Source: Malachius bipustulatus (Eukaryota > Arthropoda > Insecta > Coleoptera > Melyridae). Taken from it: DNA of 64,000 nt. Shown piece by piece: positions 1 to 9,819 of this stretch. The notes beneath the pieces were generated by a model. The model was not told the DNA's origin. It saw nothing but the letters and a program-made list of their open reading frames with translations, and did no database searches. Every line of letters starts with the position of its first letter. Within the stretch, counting starts at the first letter, position 1. The DNA lies in contig OU342635.1 of NCBI GenBank assembly GCA_910589415.1, positions 36,668,929-36,732,928 of the forward strand, written 5' to 3'. A program made the translations under genes and the position numbers.

Positions 1-1400
1 GTAGGTACCTATAGGTACCTATAAAATACTTAAATTTTTATCTAATTTAACAGTTTTTTTTTTCAATGGCTTATTAGAATTTCCCGTTAATTAGTTCTAA
101 TTATAACCATGCTATACCTATATACGTAAAACAATTAGGTAAGTCGGTACTTATATTGGATTTTAATGTTTTAAAGAAAAATTAAAGCAAACTGTCAAAT
201 GTGAAATGCTCTAAAAAGTATCAATACCTTTGCTCCAGGACGAAAAGGATGTTCGGATGGGCTGGTATTTTTATTTTATTCAGTTATTATGCCGGGGAAC
301 ATAGCGATCTCAAACGGGGATCGCGCGTATAAATCTTGTCTCATGCTCAATTAAACATAATATATCGGATAAATTGAGCATGGGCCATCAGACGGTCTTT
401 ATTTATTATGTTGCTTTACGGATGTTTTTTGTCGTTTTTCATAGATTTATACGCCTAGATTTGAATAATTATTCAAGAAAAAAACTCTGCTAAATGTATA
501 AGTATGCATACATTACTATTACGATTCGTTCAATCGTCCCTCTTATTTTAATATTACACTTACACTGATTATGCACTTACCTATTATACCTAAATTTATA
601 TTTAAGCGTTTATTACGAAATTAACCGCTTTAAAAATTGGAATAGATGGTGATTAATGAGGATGCCAAATAATGTCAGATTTTTTGTGAATACTCGTTAA
701 TAAACGAGATATTCAAGAAAAAAGTTCATTGAATTTAAATAATAATTATTGAATAAAAATACAGTGTTTAAATGCGATAATGCGTTGTTAGACAACAATA
801 ATAACGCCCAGTTCCTACCACGGAAGATTGCTGCAGATTCACAAGTCATTCTGGCTGAAAACTGAAATTAGCAGTGTTGCCATATGTTTTTACGAATTGA
901 GATACAAACGATTTTCGTATATTAGCTTATCACGAGCAACCATTTTTGCTATATGTATTAGGTATTGAAAAATTACAATTTATTCGAATAATTATTTTAT
1001 TGTACTAATAAAATAATAATAGTTTCTTCCTCTATATAAGATTCTAATAGTCGCATGATTAAGATATATAACAATTCGGCAACGGTGAGACAAGGTAAAC
1101 GACCAGACAAATAATAATGGAAGCTCTAATTGTTATAATTACGGTTCACTTTTGTTATCGACCAGCCTCCGGCACTATATCTTGATTGTTTCACTTTTGC
1201 GTTTATCATCTCTCTAATCTGTATCTCAGTTATTGTCTTACAAAGTTATGCACATTTAACACTGTATTCAAAAGCATTAAATGAATGGCAAGTTAATTAT
1301 TTCTTCTGACATATTGTTATTATCTTATGACAGATCAGAATAATGCTTTGTCCAAATAAATTCCTCATCTTATCTCAGCAATTTAACCTAAAAATTTTTT
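1..1400. other. Gene-free AT-rich DNA
   Basis: No coding signal is visible. The first 22 bases are two overlapping copies of the palindromic word TAGGTACCTA, which recurs throughout the window. An 11-bp inverted repeat (CATGCTCAATT at 342-352 and its complement at 372-382) could form a small hairpin just downstream of a GC-richer patch at 290-330. The rest is AT-rich sequence with stops in all frames. Confidence 0.6.
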
Positions 1401-1699
1401 TTTTTGTTTCATCCAATTATTCATATAGAATGCATGATTGTGTCTCGTAGAGTTATGTTCCAATTTTGAGGCCCTAGAATTCATTCCAAGTAGGAAGAAC
1501 CTAAAACTTCTAAGTCGATTATATTACCAAGCAATGGCCCTTCGAAGATGGTCCATTTTTCGGAGTATGAAATCTGCAGAGCGGTTGAGATGCGATACTG
1601 GTCTTCCATCTAAATTGTTTTTGACTCGTCTACGATCATTATACAGAGCCCCCAGGAGAATCCCCCCATGAGGCAGGAGAATAACGCCTCATTCAACAT

Positions 1700-2420
1700 T
1701 CTATTCTCTGCATTCTCTGACTAAGGGAGTCAAAGGAAGAAAGCGACAGAAGACGCAGACCGTGATCCTCAGAAAGGTGACGTGCCAGAAGTGAGGCAAA
1801 ATACATTCATCAATCCATACTTTCCTTTTCTTTCAAGGAAAAAAAAATTGTGCGGGGTAAATTTCAAAAGAGGCAGGACCTAGTAGACCTGGCTGCCATC
1901 TTCCCCTAACGCAGATGCAATCATACGAGAATATTGCGGAAACTGATGAAAATGTCTGGTGGCTCTTTACGGAGGTGTTCCAGCCGTTCAGAGACTGCAT
2001 GGCCTAAGGTTCTACCTTTTCGTAAAGACAGCGGCAAATGCAAAAGTTAATCTGGTACTTACCCCCAACCACCGACGCTGCATGACGCTTTCCATCCGTT
2101 CCGCACCTGCCATCAAGTGCAAGAGTGGTTGGGTGTAGAGACCGTGCACCAAGCTGGGTTGGGAAATAAGAGCCAGCCCCACCAAAGCTTCTCAAAATCA
2201 TAGCCTGCCAATGTAAGGGGATGCAGGGAGGCGTGTACTTGCCCAAAAGCTGGGCTCAAATTCTGCTCTATGCTCACGGAAATCATGCGATAATGTCGCT
2301 TTGATTTCGATAGACGGAGACGAGTACTTTCCTGAGGGAGGAGAAGGAATTAAAACACGAACCTGAAGGACTTGATGAACCAGAGAAACTTTATTTTTAA
2401 TGACTTTTCTCACAGAATGA
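1700..2420. other. GC-balanced block of unknown origin
   Basis: This stretch is markedly richer in G and C than its surroundings. It carries short open frames on the minus strand (2004-2246 and 2198-2413) that overlap out of phase. The translations contain no motif I recognise. The composition suggests an old insertion such as a degraded LINE or a retroposed transcript rather than ordinary intergenic DNA. No terminal repeats or poly(A) tail are apparent. Confidence 0.35.
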
Positions 2421-3930
2421 ACGATTTTACCAATATTCTTGCTCCGGACGCGGGATATTAAGCTCCAAACTTAAAATTGTAATTTTTTTTATAAAAATGG
2501 GCCCATCTTCCAAGGGTCATATAGCTTGGTGCCTCTAGGGTTTATAGAGATATTTATGGAGCAACTTGAAAAAAGTAATGAATTTTGTTTGTCGAAAAAC
2601 GCAAAAGTTCCTAAATTTAGTGATAATCAAAGTCTTCTTCTTCTTTTAAGTCTTCTTTTTCCTATCTCTTCTGGTACATCGGGGATTCCATCCAAGTCAC
2701 AGAATTTTGAGCGTAGGGACGAATTATTAAATCTAGAAAGGACAGAATTGAACGCATTCCGTTCTAAGGAATTAAATGGAGATTTCTGATGTAAAAGGCT
2801 CCCGATTCTCAAGTCTGACATGACGTACTTAACCTGAACCCAAACGTTTTAAAACGAACGAGGCTTGGCGAAAGGATGAGTTTCAAGTTCCAAGTGCATA
2901 AAACCTCATCCCCAATAAGATGAAAATTCTGTCTTAGCACATCCAGGAGCATAAAATAAAATAAAAATTACTACAGGAATGTTAAAAATACTCCAACATA
3001 TTCAATTAATTAAAAATGACAAAATACATCAAACAACGCTAAATTTCCCTTAATGAACCCTAGATACATTACCCTAAAACAAACATACATCAACCTTCCG
3101 CCTTCTTCTATGATTGATGACCCTTGGAAATTAAAATAACCCCAATGTCCCCATGCACACTGCGTCATCTAGATTCCATGCCTAGTTAGCGGTTTTTATC
3201 TGAAGATTCTCCCCGAAGGAATGACAGCCAGTCGAGTGACATCCAGGTGCCAACCACGCCCTCGAACGCGTGTCCATGGCAACGCCGGAATCGTATCGCG
3301 GGGTGCCGAATTCATTAATAGTGACAAGCACGCGTCATAATAACATGCGTGGGTGTGAGTGTGTGTGTTTGTATGGCTGTAGGTGATGATGAACGACAGT
3401 TATAGTGGTTGGAGGGTGTGTTTTACCGGTCAGTGAAATGAGACTCTCGTTTGTTTGGATGAATGTACATTTGATGTTGGTGTAGTACTTGAATTTTTAA
3501 TTTTGTGCCAAATAAAATACTTACAACTTATCTCTCGTTCTGCCTATAGAAACAGTGTTTGGCATAAAAATTCCTCTGTTCCGGCAATAAAACTGTAAAG
3601 ATTGCCTTAAGAGGTTTGGAAAATCTCATTTAAGTTACAAAAATTTTTTTACCTAAATATTTTTGTCGTAGGAAGGTAGCAGATTTATAAACAAATGCTT
3701 CTTAAACAAAATTGGCGTAACAAACTAGATTTTTGTTTCATAAAAAAAATGGGATCAAGATTCATTTTCTTGTTGTTTAAATCAATAGATAACTTAAGAG
3801 CGCAAGACGGCAATCATATAGATATTGTGCAATAATAATTATGTATCCTATGTATTAAGAATTATTTAGGAACTAAAAATAGTACCTACAGGACCAGGAC
3901 CTATGCAGAACCCTGACTCACACCATTAGG
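2421..3930. other. Gene-free stretch
   Basis: Two short opposing ORFs (2526-2789 plus, 2627-2821 minus) overlap a TTC-rich patch near 2630-2660 and are low-complexity artefacts. A GC-richer patch at 3180-3450 includes a GTGTGT run and may be regulatory, but no specific motif supports that. Just before the LINE fragment, 3909-3931 read on the minus strand gives NGVSQGSA, which resembles the reverse-transcriptase GVPQGS motif but is too short to call. Confidence 0.45.
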
Positions 3931-3934
3931 GGTT

Positions 3935-4801
3935 ATGCTCTTCACTTCTACAAACTATTTCCACCAATTATCCACTTATACTGTCACAGTCACTGAACAA
4001 CTTTCTTATCCTTTACTCTGTGGTATGGTGTTCCAGCCTCAACCAACTTCCAATATAAATTCCAAACTAACTTGTAGCTATACAGACGGCTCAAAGGCAA
4101 CCAAGGGAACTGGGGCAGGAGTATATGTGCCAGGCACCAACTACTCCGAGCCGATGGGAACATCCCCAAGCATACTTCAAGCCGAACTGTACGCAATAGA
4201 AGTATGCGCCCAAATAAACCTCGACAGAAACTATAAAAATAGGGAAATAGCAATACTGACAGACAGTCAAGCAGCCATAAAGACGCTGAGCTCTCCTATC
4301 ATCAGCTCAAAAATGGCATGGAACTGCCTACAAAAACTCAATAAACTAGGCAGAGGGAACAAAATTCACCTCAAATGGATACCAGGACACACTGGGATTG
4401 AGGGAAACGAAGAAGAAAAACTGAGAGAAATCCATTGGAATAACCTCTCAGGATTGAGACAATCCAAGGAGCTCCTCGGGAACTTTAACCGAGAAAGGTC
4501 AAGGAAACTCCTGACCCTCAAAAAAGGAAGTCTCAGAATGCTAACAGGATTCCTAACAGGTCATTGCAAGCTCAATGAACACCTGAGGAAACTTGGTATA
4601 GAAAAAGATGGCGTTTGCAGACTCTGCAGGGAAGAAAACGAGACGCCTCGTCACCTATTGATGAACTGCGTTACACTAGAACGTGAAAGAAACGATGTTC
4701 TGGGCCAACATCAGCTCAACGGGGGGGCTTTGCCCGGCCTTGATCCCCTTCAAATCCTGAAATTCCTAAGGGAAGCGGAGTTGGAGAGGCTGCTTCAATG
4801 A
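3935..4801 (+). pseudogene. LINE ORF2 C-terminal fragment: RNase H and zinc knuckle
   Basis: This is a 288-residue open frame from a non-LTR retrotransposon polyprotein. RNase H would remove the RNA strand during target-primed reverse transcription. Three active-site acids are visible: D51 in YTDGS, E84 in QAELYAIE and D110 in LTDSQAA. The WIPGHTGIEGNE motif (about 148-159) follows. The segment with the usual fourth acidic residue and some tens of residues after it seem missing, because GNE runs almost directly into the WNNLSGLRQSKELLG region typical of the C-terminus. A CCHC knuckle of the form C-x2-C-x8-H-x4-C is formed by C228, C231, H240 and C245. The endonuclease and reverse-transcriptase domains are absent upstream, so the copy is 5'-truncated as is usual for LINEs. 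The internal deletion makes it non-functional although the frame is open. The arrangement fits a Jockey/R1-type element; the exact clade is unresolved. A related minus-strand copy lies at 37350-39040. Confidence 0.88.
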
Positions 4802-4903
4802 AGGGAATATACTCCAAAGAAGCAGAGAAGAGGGGGCACAATAGATCTGTAATAGGTCGCAGCGCATCTGACACCCTCAATATCAATATCAATATCAATA
4901 TAG
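4802..4903 (+). mobile_element. LINE 3' UTR and AATATC microsatellite tail
   Basis: After the stop codon there are about 75 bases containing GGGGGCACAATAGATCTG, followed by about four tandem AATATC units (roughly 4878-4903). Simple-repeat tails in place of poly(A) are known for several non-LTR families. The GGCACAATAG-like 3' UTR is echoed, in reverse, near 37190 beside the second LINE copy. The tail marks the 3' boundary of this insertion. I could not define a target-site duplication because the 5' end is truncated and degraded. Confidence 0.7.
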
Positions 4904-5027
4904 CTATACAGTCATGGCACTTCTTATATACATGGTGCCTGATTTTATCTGGAGACATTCAACTATATCAAAAAACTAGGCATCGGATCAAAAAACGTGA
5001 GTAATTAAAGTTGTCATTTGAAAGGGG

Positions 5028-5505
5028 GACATCCCATGATAATCCAATAACCAACGTACCCCCACCCTCTAGGTGTGGGGGGCAGCAACTTTGCAATCTT
5101 AAAACAGAATCCACGTTTTTTATTGCAGATTCCAATTTTATGGTTGAAAACATGTAGGAAATTGCTGCCCCCTCCCCCCTCCATTAAGGTGTGGCGGGGA
5201 GTAAAAATGAAATTTGGAATAGGAACTCTTTTTTTGTGGCTAAAAGTACATTTCAAGCCAAAAAAATTAGATTAAATCGTCGAGTACAGCGGCATCTATC
5301 ATCAACCGAAGAAAATATTCCAGACAAATCCTTCGTGTTTTTGATCGTATAAAACCCGAATCTGGATAACCAAAATTTAGGATTAACCCCTCCCTCTAAA
5401 GAAACGTTGGTTCTTATTTAAGATTGTAAAGTTGCTTTGGTGATCCTCCCCCCCAACCCCAAGAGGGTGGGGGTATGTTAGTCGAGCTTGGTATCGTTGG
5501 ATGTC
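5028..5505. mobile_element. Foldback/MITE with C-rich inverted repeats
   Basis: An imperfect inverted repeat pairs 5028-5102 with about 5419-5505. Both arms carry GACATCC, a run matching ACCCCCACCCTCT, and then a segment near CAACTTTGCAATCTTA. The roughly 315-bp centre includes a further C-rich patch at 5165-5200. There is no transposase ORF. The short open frames here (such as 5075-5275) are by-products of the repeat. Confidence 0.6.
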
Positions 5506-5529
5506 TTCCTTCCAGATTAAACAATTTTT

Positions 5530-6250
5530 TTTTTTTATCCGCTGCGTAGTTTTTGATATATTTGAATGTCTTCAGATAAAATGTGAATGCATAGGTACTT
5601 GGATTCTTGACAGTTCTGGTCTGGACGTTTCACTGGTGGCTTCAATCGCAGAATGTCCTTTTACGTCCCAAATGCGCTTTAGAATAAGCGCAGAATAAGT
5701 CCGGAATTCTGACTGAGAATATTCCTGTCATGTCAGCTAGAACTGTCGCGAACCAGAGAATGTAAACTAACATGAATCCAGAATAATTCCTCAATGCTCT
5801 TTCGTTACAGTATATACAGAGAGAAAAACAAACAGCATAAATGTCCCCTCGGTGCGATGTAACTATTTTAATAAAAAAAAAAATCACTCATGAGTACCAT
5901 ACATAATTAACTAGAATTAGGCAAAACATGTAACAACATGATCCATGAAAAAGGTTTAGATTTTTTCACAGAATTACTTACCGATTTATTGAAGACGAAA
6001 ATTAAGTCTTTTTCTCGGAAGATTTTTGCAGACAATTGATGTATTATTTTGAATCCCTTACGCACTACGAATAACATTCTTTAATGTATAATATTTGATT
6101 AGGTCGATCACTGGATATATCCGTCCTATGTAAGAACCTATAACTCCCTTTATAAGGACGAAAGGGCCCTTGGTATAAGCGCATCTTTTGTAGTAGGTAT
6201 ATAAACTATTAAAAATAGGTTTATATCTACAGTAAGTTATTTTCAAAACA
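5530..6250. other. Gene-free stretch
   Basis: No coding or element signature is seen. Short open frames at 5501-5698, 5642-5887 and 6058-6246 have no recognisable motifs and compositions typical of AT-rich noncoding DNA. Confidence 0.5.
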
Positions 6251-6251
6251 T

Positions 6252-6690
6252 TGGATTGGCTTATATCTTAGAATAATTAAATTTTGTTTCAGAAAAACCA
6301 AAAACGTTGCAGCAGAATGGAAGGGAAATCAGTTTCGTATAGTGGTAGCAAAAGTTTCTAAATTATCTCCTATGATCGAAGTATCTATACCCCAATTCCA
6401 AAATTTCTAATTGCAACATGCTGTAAATTTTCGGAAAACCAAAATGTTTAAACACAGATATTTTTTGTGTGCAGTATGTACAACGATCTTTATTGGGGTA
6501 TCACACAATATGATAGGGGCTTCGATAAGACACGATTTGAAATTTTCGTGTTAGGGTAGAGACCTCGATCAGGAGACCTATTAAAACCTACTCTACGAAT
6601 GTGATTCCCCCTCCATTCTGATGAAACAAATTTTGTTTTTTTCTGAAACAAAATTCAATATTCAGAGTTAAGTAGTATATAGCCAATCCA
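6252..6690. mobile_element. MITE with TGGATTGGC termini
   Basis: The sequence from 6252 (TGGATTGGCTTATATC) is mirrored at the right end by GCCAATCCA at 6682-6690. Inverted similarity extends about 50 bp inward on each side to a shared AAATTTTGTTTCAGAAA block. The element is about 439 bp long and has no coding capacity. The internal sequence is unique in the window. A target duplication is not clear. Confidence 0.65.
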
Positions 6691-7800
6691 GAACTTTATT
6701 GAAATTGATACTAATGTATAATTATGACATCATTGTTTTGCTTTATCGTTATACGCATGTCAAAAGTTTTTTACAGATCTGATAGAGTGAACAAAATTTG
6801 ACGTCATAATTTTATTTTAAATAGGTATTCAACGCAAGAAAAAAATTCCAATCAATAATAATCACCATATCTATTATTTATAACAGCTAGCAGGTGTAGT
6901 ACCCGCGTAAATGCGTAAAAAATAGAGTACCTATACCTAATGATCCTATTTATATTGTTCTGGCGAACATGACCATGAGATCTGATGTAGCTGTCTGTAG
7001 AAGAAAAGCACACGTTATAGAACGTCTATTATAAATGCTCATTTTAAATAATATATTAAATGCCGTATCGATCATTAATTAATCGAGCAACCCTTTATTG
7101 GCAAAACTTGTGACACCAATCAACATACCTATTACACATTTAGGTACCGGTACAATATGCAGAATTTTAATACCAATCTGAGGGTACCTGTATGTTAGTT
7201 GATGTGCATCAGGTAAGAATATAATTATTAAGTGAAACAGTTGCAATGGTTATAAAATAAAAAAGTGCAATTTTAATTCATTTGAAAGAAATATAAATTG
7301 ATATGATCATGACATTTCCTATCACCTGGTATAATATTAGATATCAGAAAAGTTTAACTATTTATTGTATAATGACGTTTATCTATAACTCCTATTAGGT
7401 AGCAAATTAATTATTAGTCTAATTTTAACGAAGTAATGGCACACATTACTATTATTGCCCTATCGAAGAATAGTAGGTAGTCAGGTCGATTGAACAATGA
7501 GCTCATATAAAAATATTAAGAAAAAAAATCTTATAATGAATCTACCCTCTAAATTGAGTGTTAACGAAGTTATACATCAATGTACCAAAAAAATTACATT
7601 TTTTAATAACTCTTTAAAATAATTTTCTGATGTGTGGTTTTTCCAATAATACATTTTTTCTGGTATTTCTGGTATTACCTATACAAAAAGTGGAAAAGGT
7701 TTGTTATTATGATTCTCAACAGCTTTTGAGATATGTCGTACGAGTTAGACATTTGAGAAGGTCAAAAAATTATAGTTTTTCGTCAATTAAGTATTTTTCA
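6691..7800. other. Gene-free AT-rich stretch
   Basis: Only low-complexity AT-rich sequence is present. The open frame 7630-7953 runs into the neighbouring palindrome and is not credible as a gene. Confidence 0.5.
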
Positions 7801-7829
7801 ACTTTTTGGAAAATTTTACAGATTGGACG

Positions 7830-8560
7830 TATATTTGTGGATTCTGTGAGTCGGACGAACGTGCTCGGATTTCAGAGTCTAACGAGACTAGCCCTCCCCC
7901 CCGTTTTCGAGCATGCTGAATACGATCGTGGTGGTAAAATCTTCTCGAGTTGACTGCACCCCCTAAAACGGCCAAAAACCACCCCTATGGAGGGTAAATC
8001 ACGGAACTTCTTTCTATTGGCGGCCAAACTTGTGTCACCCTCCGTTTTCGAGGTCGCTGAACGCGATGCTGACGTCGAGGTCGATTCTCGACGCCCACCA
8101 ACCCCTCTAAGCAGCCAAGAACAACCCCCGGAATGGGTGAAACGGGAACTCGCCGCGTGAAATCGACGAAAATCCGTCCCCGCCCCGTTTTCGAGGATGC
8201 TGAACGAACGAGAACTAAGAAGTTCTCATGTTAATTTTTCACCCCTTCCGGAGGTTGTTCTTGGCCGCGTAGAGGGGTTGGCGGTCGTCGAGGACCGACA
8301 TCGACGTCAGCATCGCGTTCAGCGACCTCGAAAACGGGGGGTGACACAAGTTTGGCCGCCAAGAGAAAGAAGTTCCGTGATTTACCCTTCATAGGGGTGG
8401 TTTTTGGCCGTTTTAGGGGGTGCGGTCAACTCGAGAAGAGTTTAAACCACCACCATCGTATTCAGCATCTTCGAAAACGGGGGAGAGGGCTAGTCTCGTT
8501 AGACTCTGAAATCCGAGTACTTTTCGGGTCTTTTTCCGACTCACCGAATCCACTAATTTG
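7830..8560. repeat. Long GC-rich palindrome made of ~142-bp modules
   Basis: Two arms of about 320 bp are inverted around position 8189.5. Three independent pairs give the same centre: GTTTTCGAG at 8043 with its complement ending at 8335, CCAAGAACAACC at 8115 with 8253-8264, and 7903 with 8470-8478. Outer homology reaches the GTGAGTCGG blocks near 7845 and 8540. Within the left arm the module start GTTTTCGAG recurs at 7903, 8043 and 8187, so the arms are diverged tandem modules of 140-144 bp. The block is far more GC-rich than its flanks. A transcript would fold into a very long hairpin. Open frames across it (8197-8394, 8352-8615) are by-products. Confidence 0.8.
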
Positions 8561-8599
8561 TATAGGGCTTCATCTCCAAATCCCCCTACCACTAGAAAA

Positions 8600-9770
8600 T
8601 TCTAAATACGTTTGATTTACTAGGGATATGAGCTCAACTTTTTTTTGTTTTATTTATTTTTTTTATTTTTATAATTATGTAAATATTAGTGAACTTTCAT
8701 CTGTCTCATTGCTCAAAAACTGTTGAGAACTTACCTACCAACTTGGTGCTTTTTTGTACCAAAAATGTATACCTTTTGGAAAAATATGTCAAATCCAAAA
8801 TTTATCCAGTGGCGTAAAAATTTGGGGGTAAGAAATTTGGACCACTATCAATCGTACATCCCTGGTTCAAATTACATAGAGGTAATTATTTATGTTAAAT
8901 TAAACTAATTAATAGAATAATACCTAACAAAAAAATCATAAAAAAATATTCAGCTGTTTCGGAGTTATTAAAAAAAGTAATTTTTTTGTACCTTGAGCAC
9001 CCTGTATACTACGCTAATACTCTATTTAGAGAATAGTTTCATTAAGACTTGTTGTCTTAAATTCAGGTAAATATTCTAGCCTATAGAAGTTTGTCCCCTT
9101 TATTCAGGAACACCCTCTATAATCTTTGGATAAAATTTATGTTTTCAACCCTTACTTCGTAGAATCTCTTTGGATAGGAATTCCCAATCTACACGGCTTG
9201 GAAAAAAAAATCGGAGTAATAGACTTTATCCTGGTATTCCTGGTTAAAAATAATTTTGTTAATGATTATTTATAATATTATTGATTTAAAAGAGATGAGA
9301 GGGACAACAGGTGGTAATTGGGGAATTCTAAAACCGTCAGAGATGTGAAGTCGATCAAATAGGATAAAAGTTGCCCAAATATTTGCCCATCTCAGAACTG
9401 TTCTTAAAATTCGATACCTAAGTCCATAAGAAGAAAGTTCACAAACGAACTTACGACAATATGCATGATCGCCGACGCTTCATGTCGCTCGTCTTTTTCA
9501 CTTGCTCTCCATTTTTACAACTTTTTTGCTATTTTAACCATTAACCGGACTCATAACGAATCCCGAAGTCTTCAACTTTTTTAAAAACCACCCTTTCCAC
9601 TTTTGAAGGGGCGGGTTTTAACTTTTTAACTGTTTTTCGTCTTGTATATCCTTGCGAAGGTTTAACCAGATTTAAGCTTATGGCATCCTTCCATGCATAT
9701 TGTAGTTTGATTAAATATTCTCACCATCCATGTTGTTCCATCTAAAGTTTGCAGACACTGTAAAGTTGAC
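8600..9770. other. Gene-free stretch
   Basis: T-rich low-complexity sequence (8638-8680) is followed by AT-rich DNA with copies of the phrase CACCCTGTATA, which marks the ends of several foldback families here. The short open frame 8723-8908 has no recognisable motif. From about 9460 the sequence becomes less AT-rich. This part may be the remnant of the Penelope-like element that contributed the ribozyme motif at 9774. Confidence 0.4.
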
Positions 9771-9773
9771 AAC

Positions 9774-9812
9774 TGTCCTGATGATGGGTTAACTACCCGA
9801 AACTGGTTGACA
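9774..9812 (+). ncRNA. Hammerhead ribozyme motif, short stem III type
   Basis: All parts of a hammerhead are present in order. Stem I is TGTC (9774-9777) pairing with GACA (9809-9812). The core CTGATGA is at 9778-9784. Stem II is GGGT (9786-9789) pairing with ACCC (9795-9798) around TAACT. The core GAAA is at 9799-9802. A two-base-pair stem III (AC with GT, loop TG) leads to U16.1 at 9807 and the cleavage-site U17 at 9808. One extra base (T9785) lies between the core and stem II. Minimal stem III hammerheads are known in the terminal repeats of Penelope-like retroelements, where they are proposed to process transcripts. No Penelope reverse transcriptase or GIY-YIG domain is visible nearby, so this would be a solitary remnant. 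Confidence 0.55.
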
Positions 9813-9819
9813 AACTATA

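Noticed and set aside
7630..8615. Several ORFs in the GC-rich palindrome
   Set aside because: The lack of stops follows from GC-rich repeats. Mirror copies give unrelated proteins.
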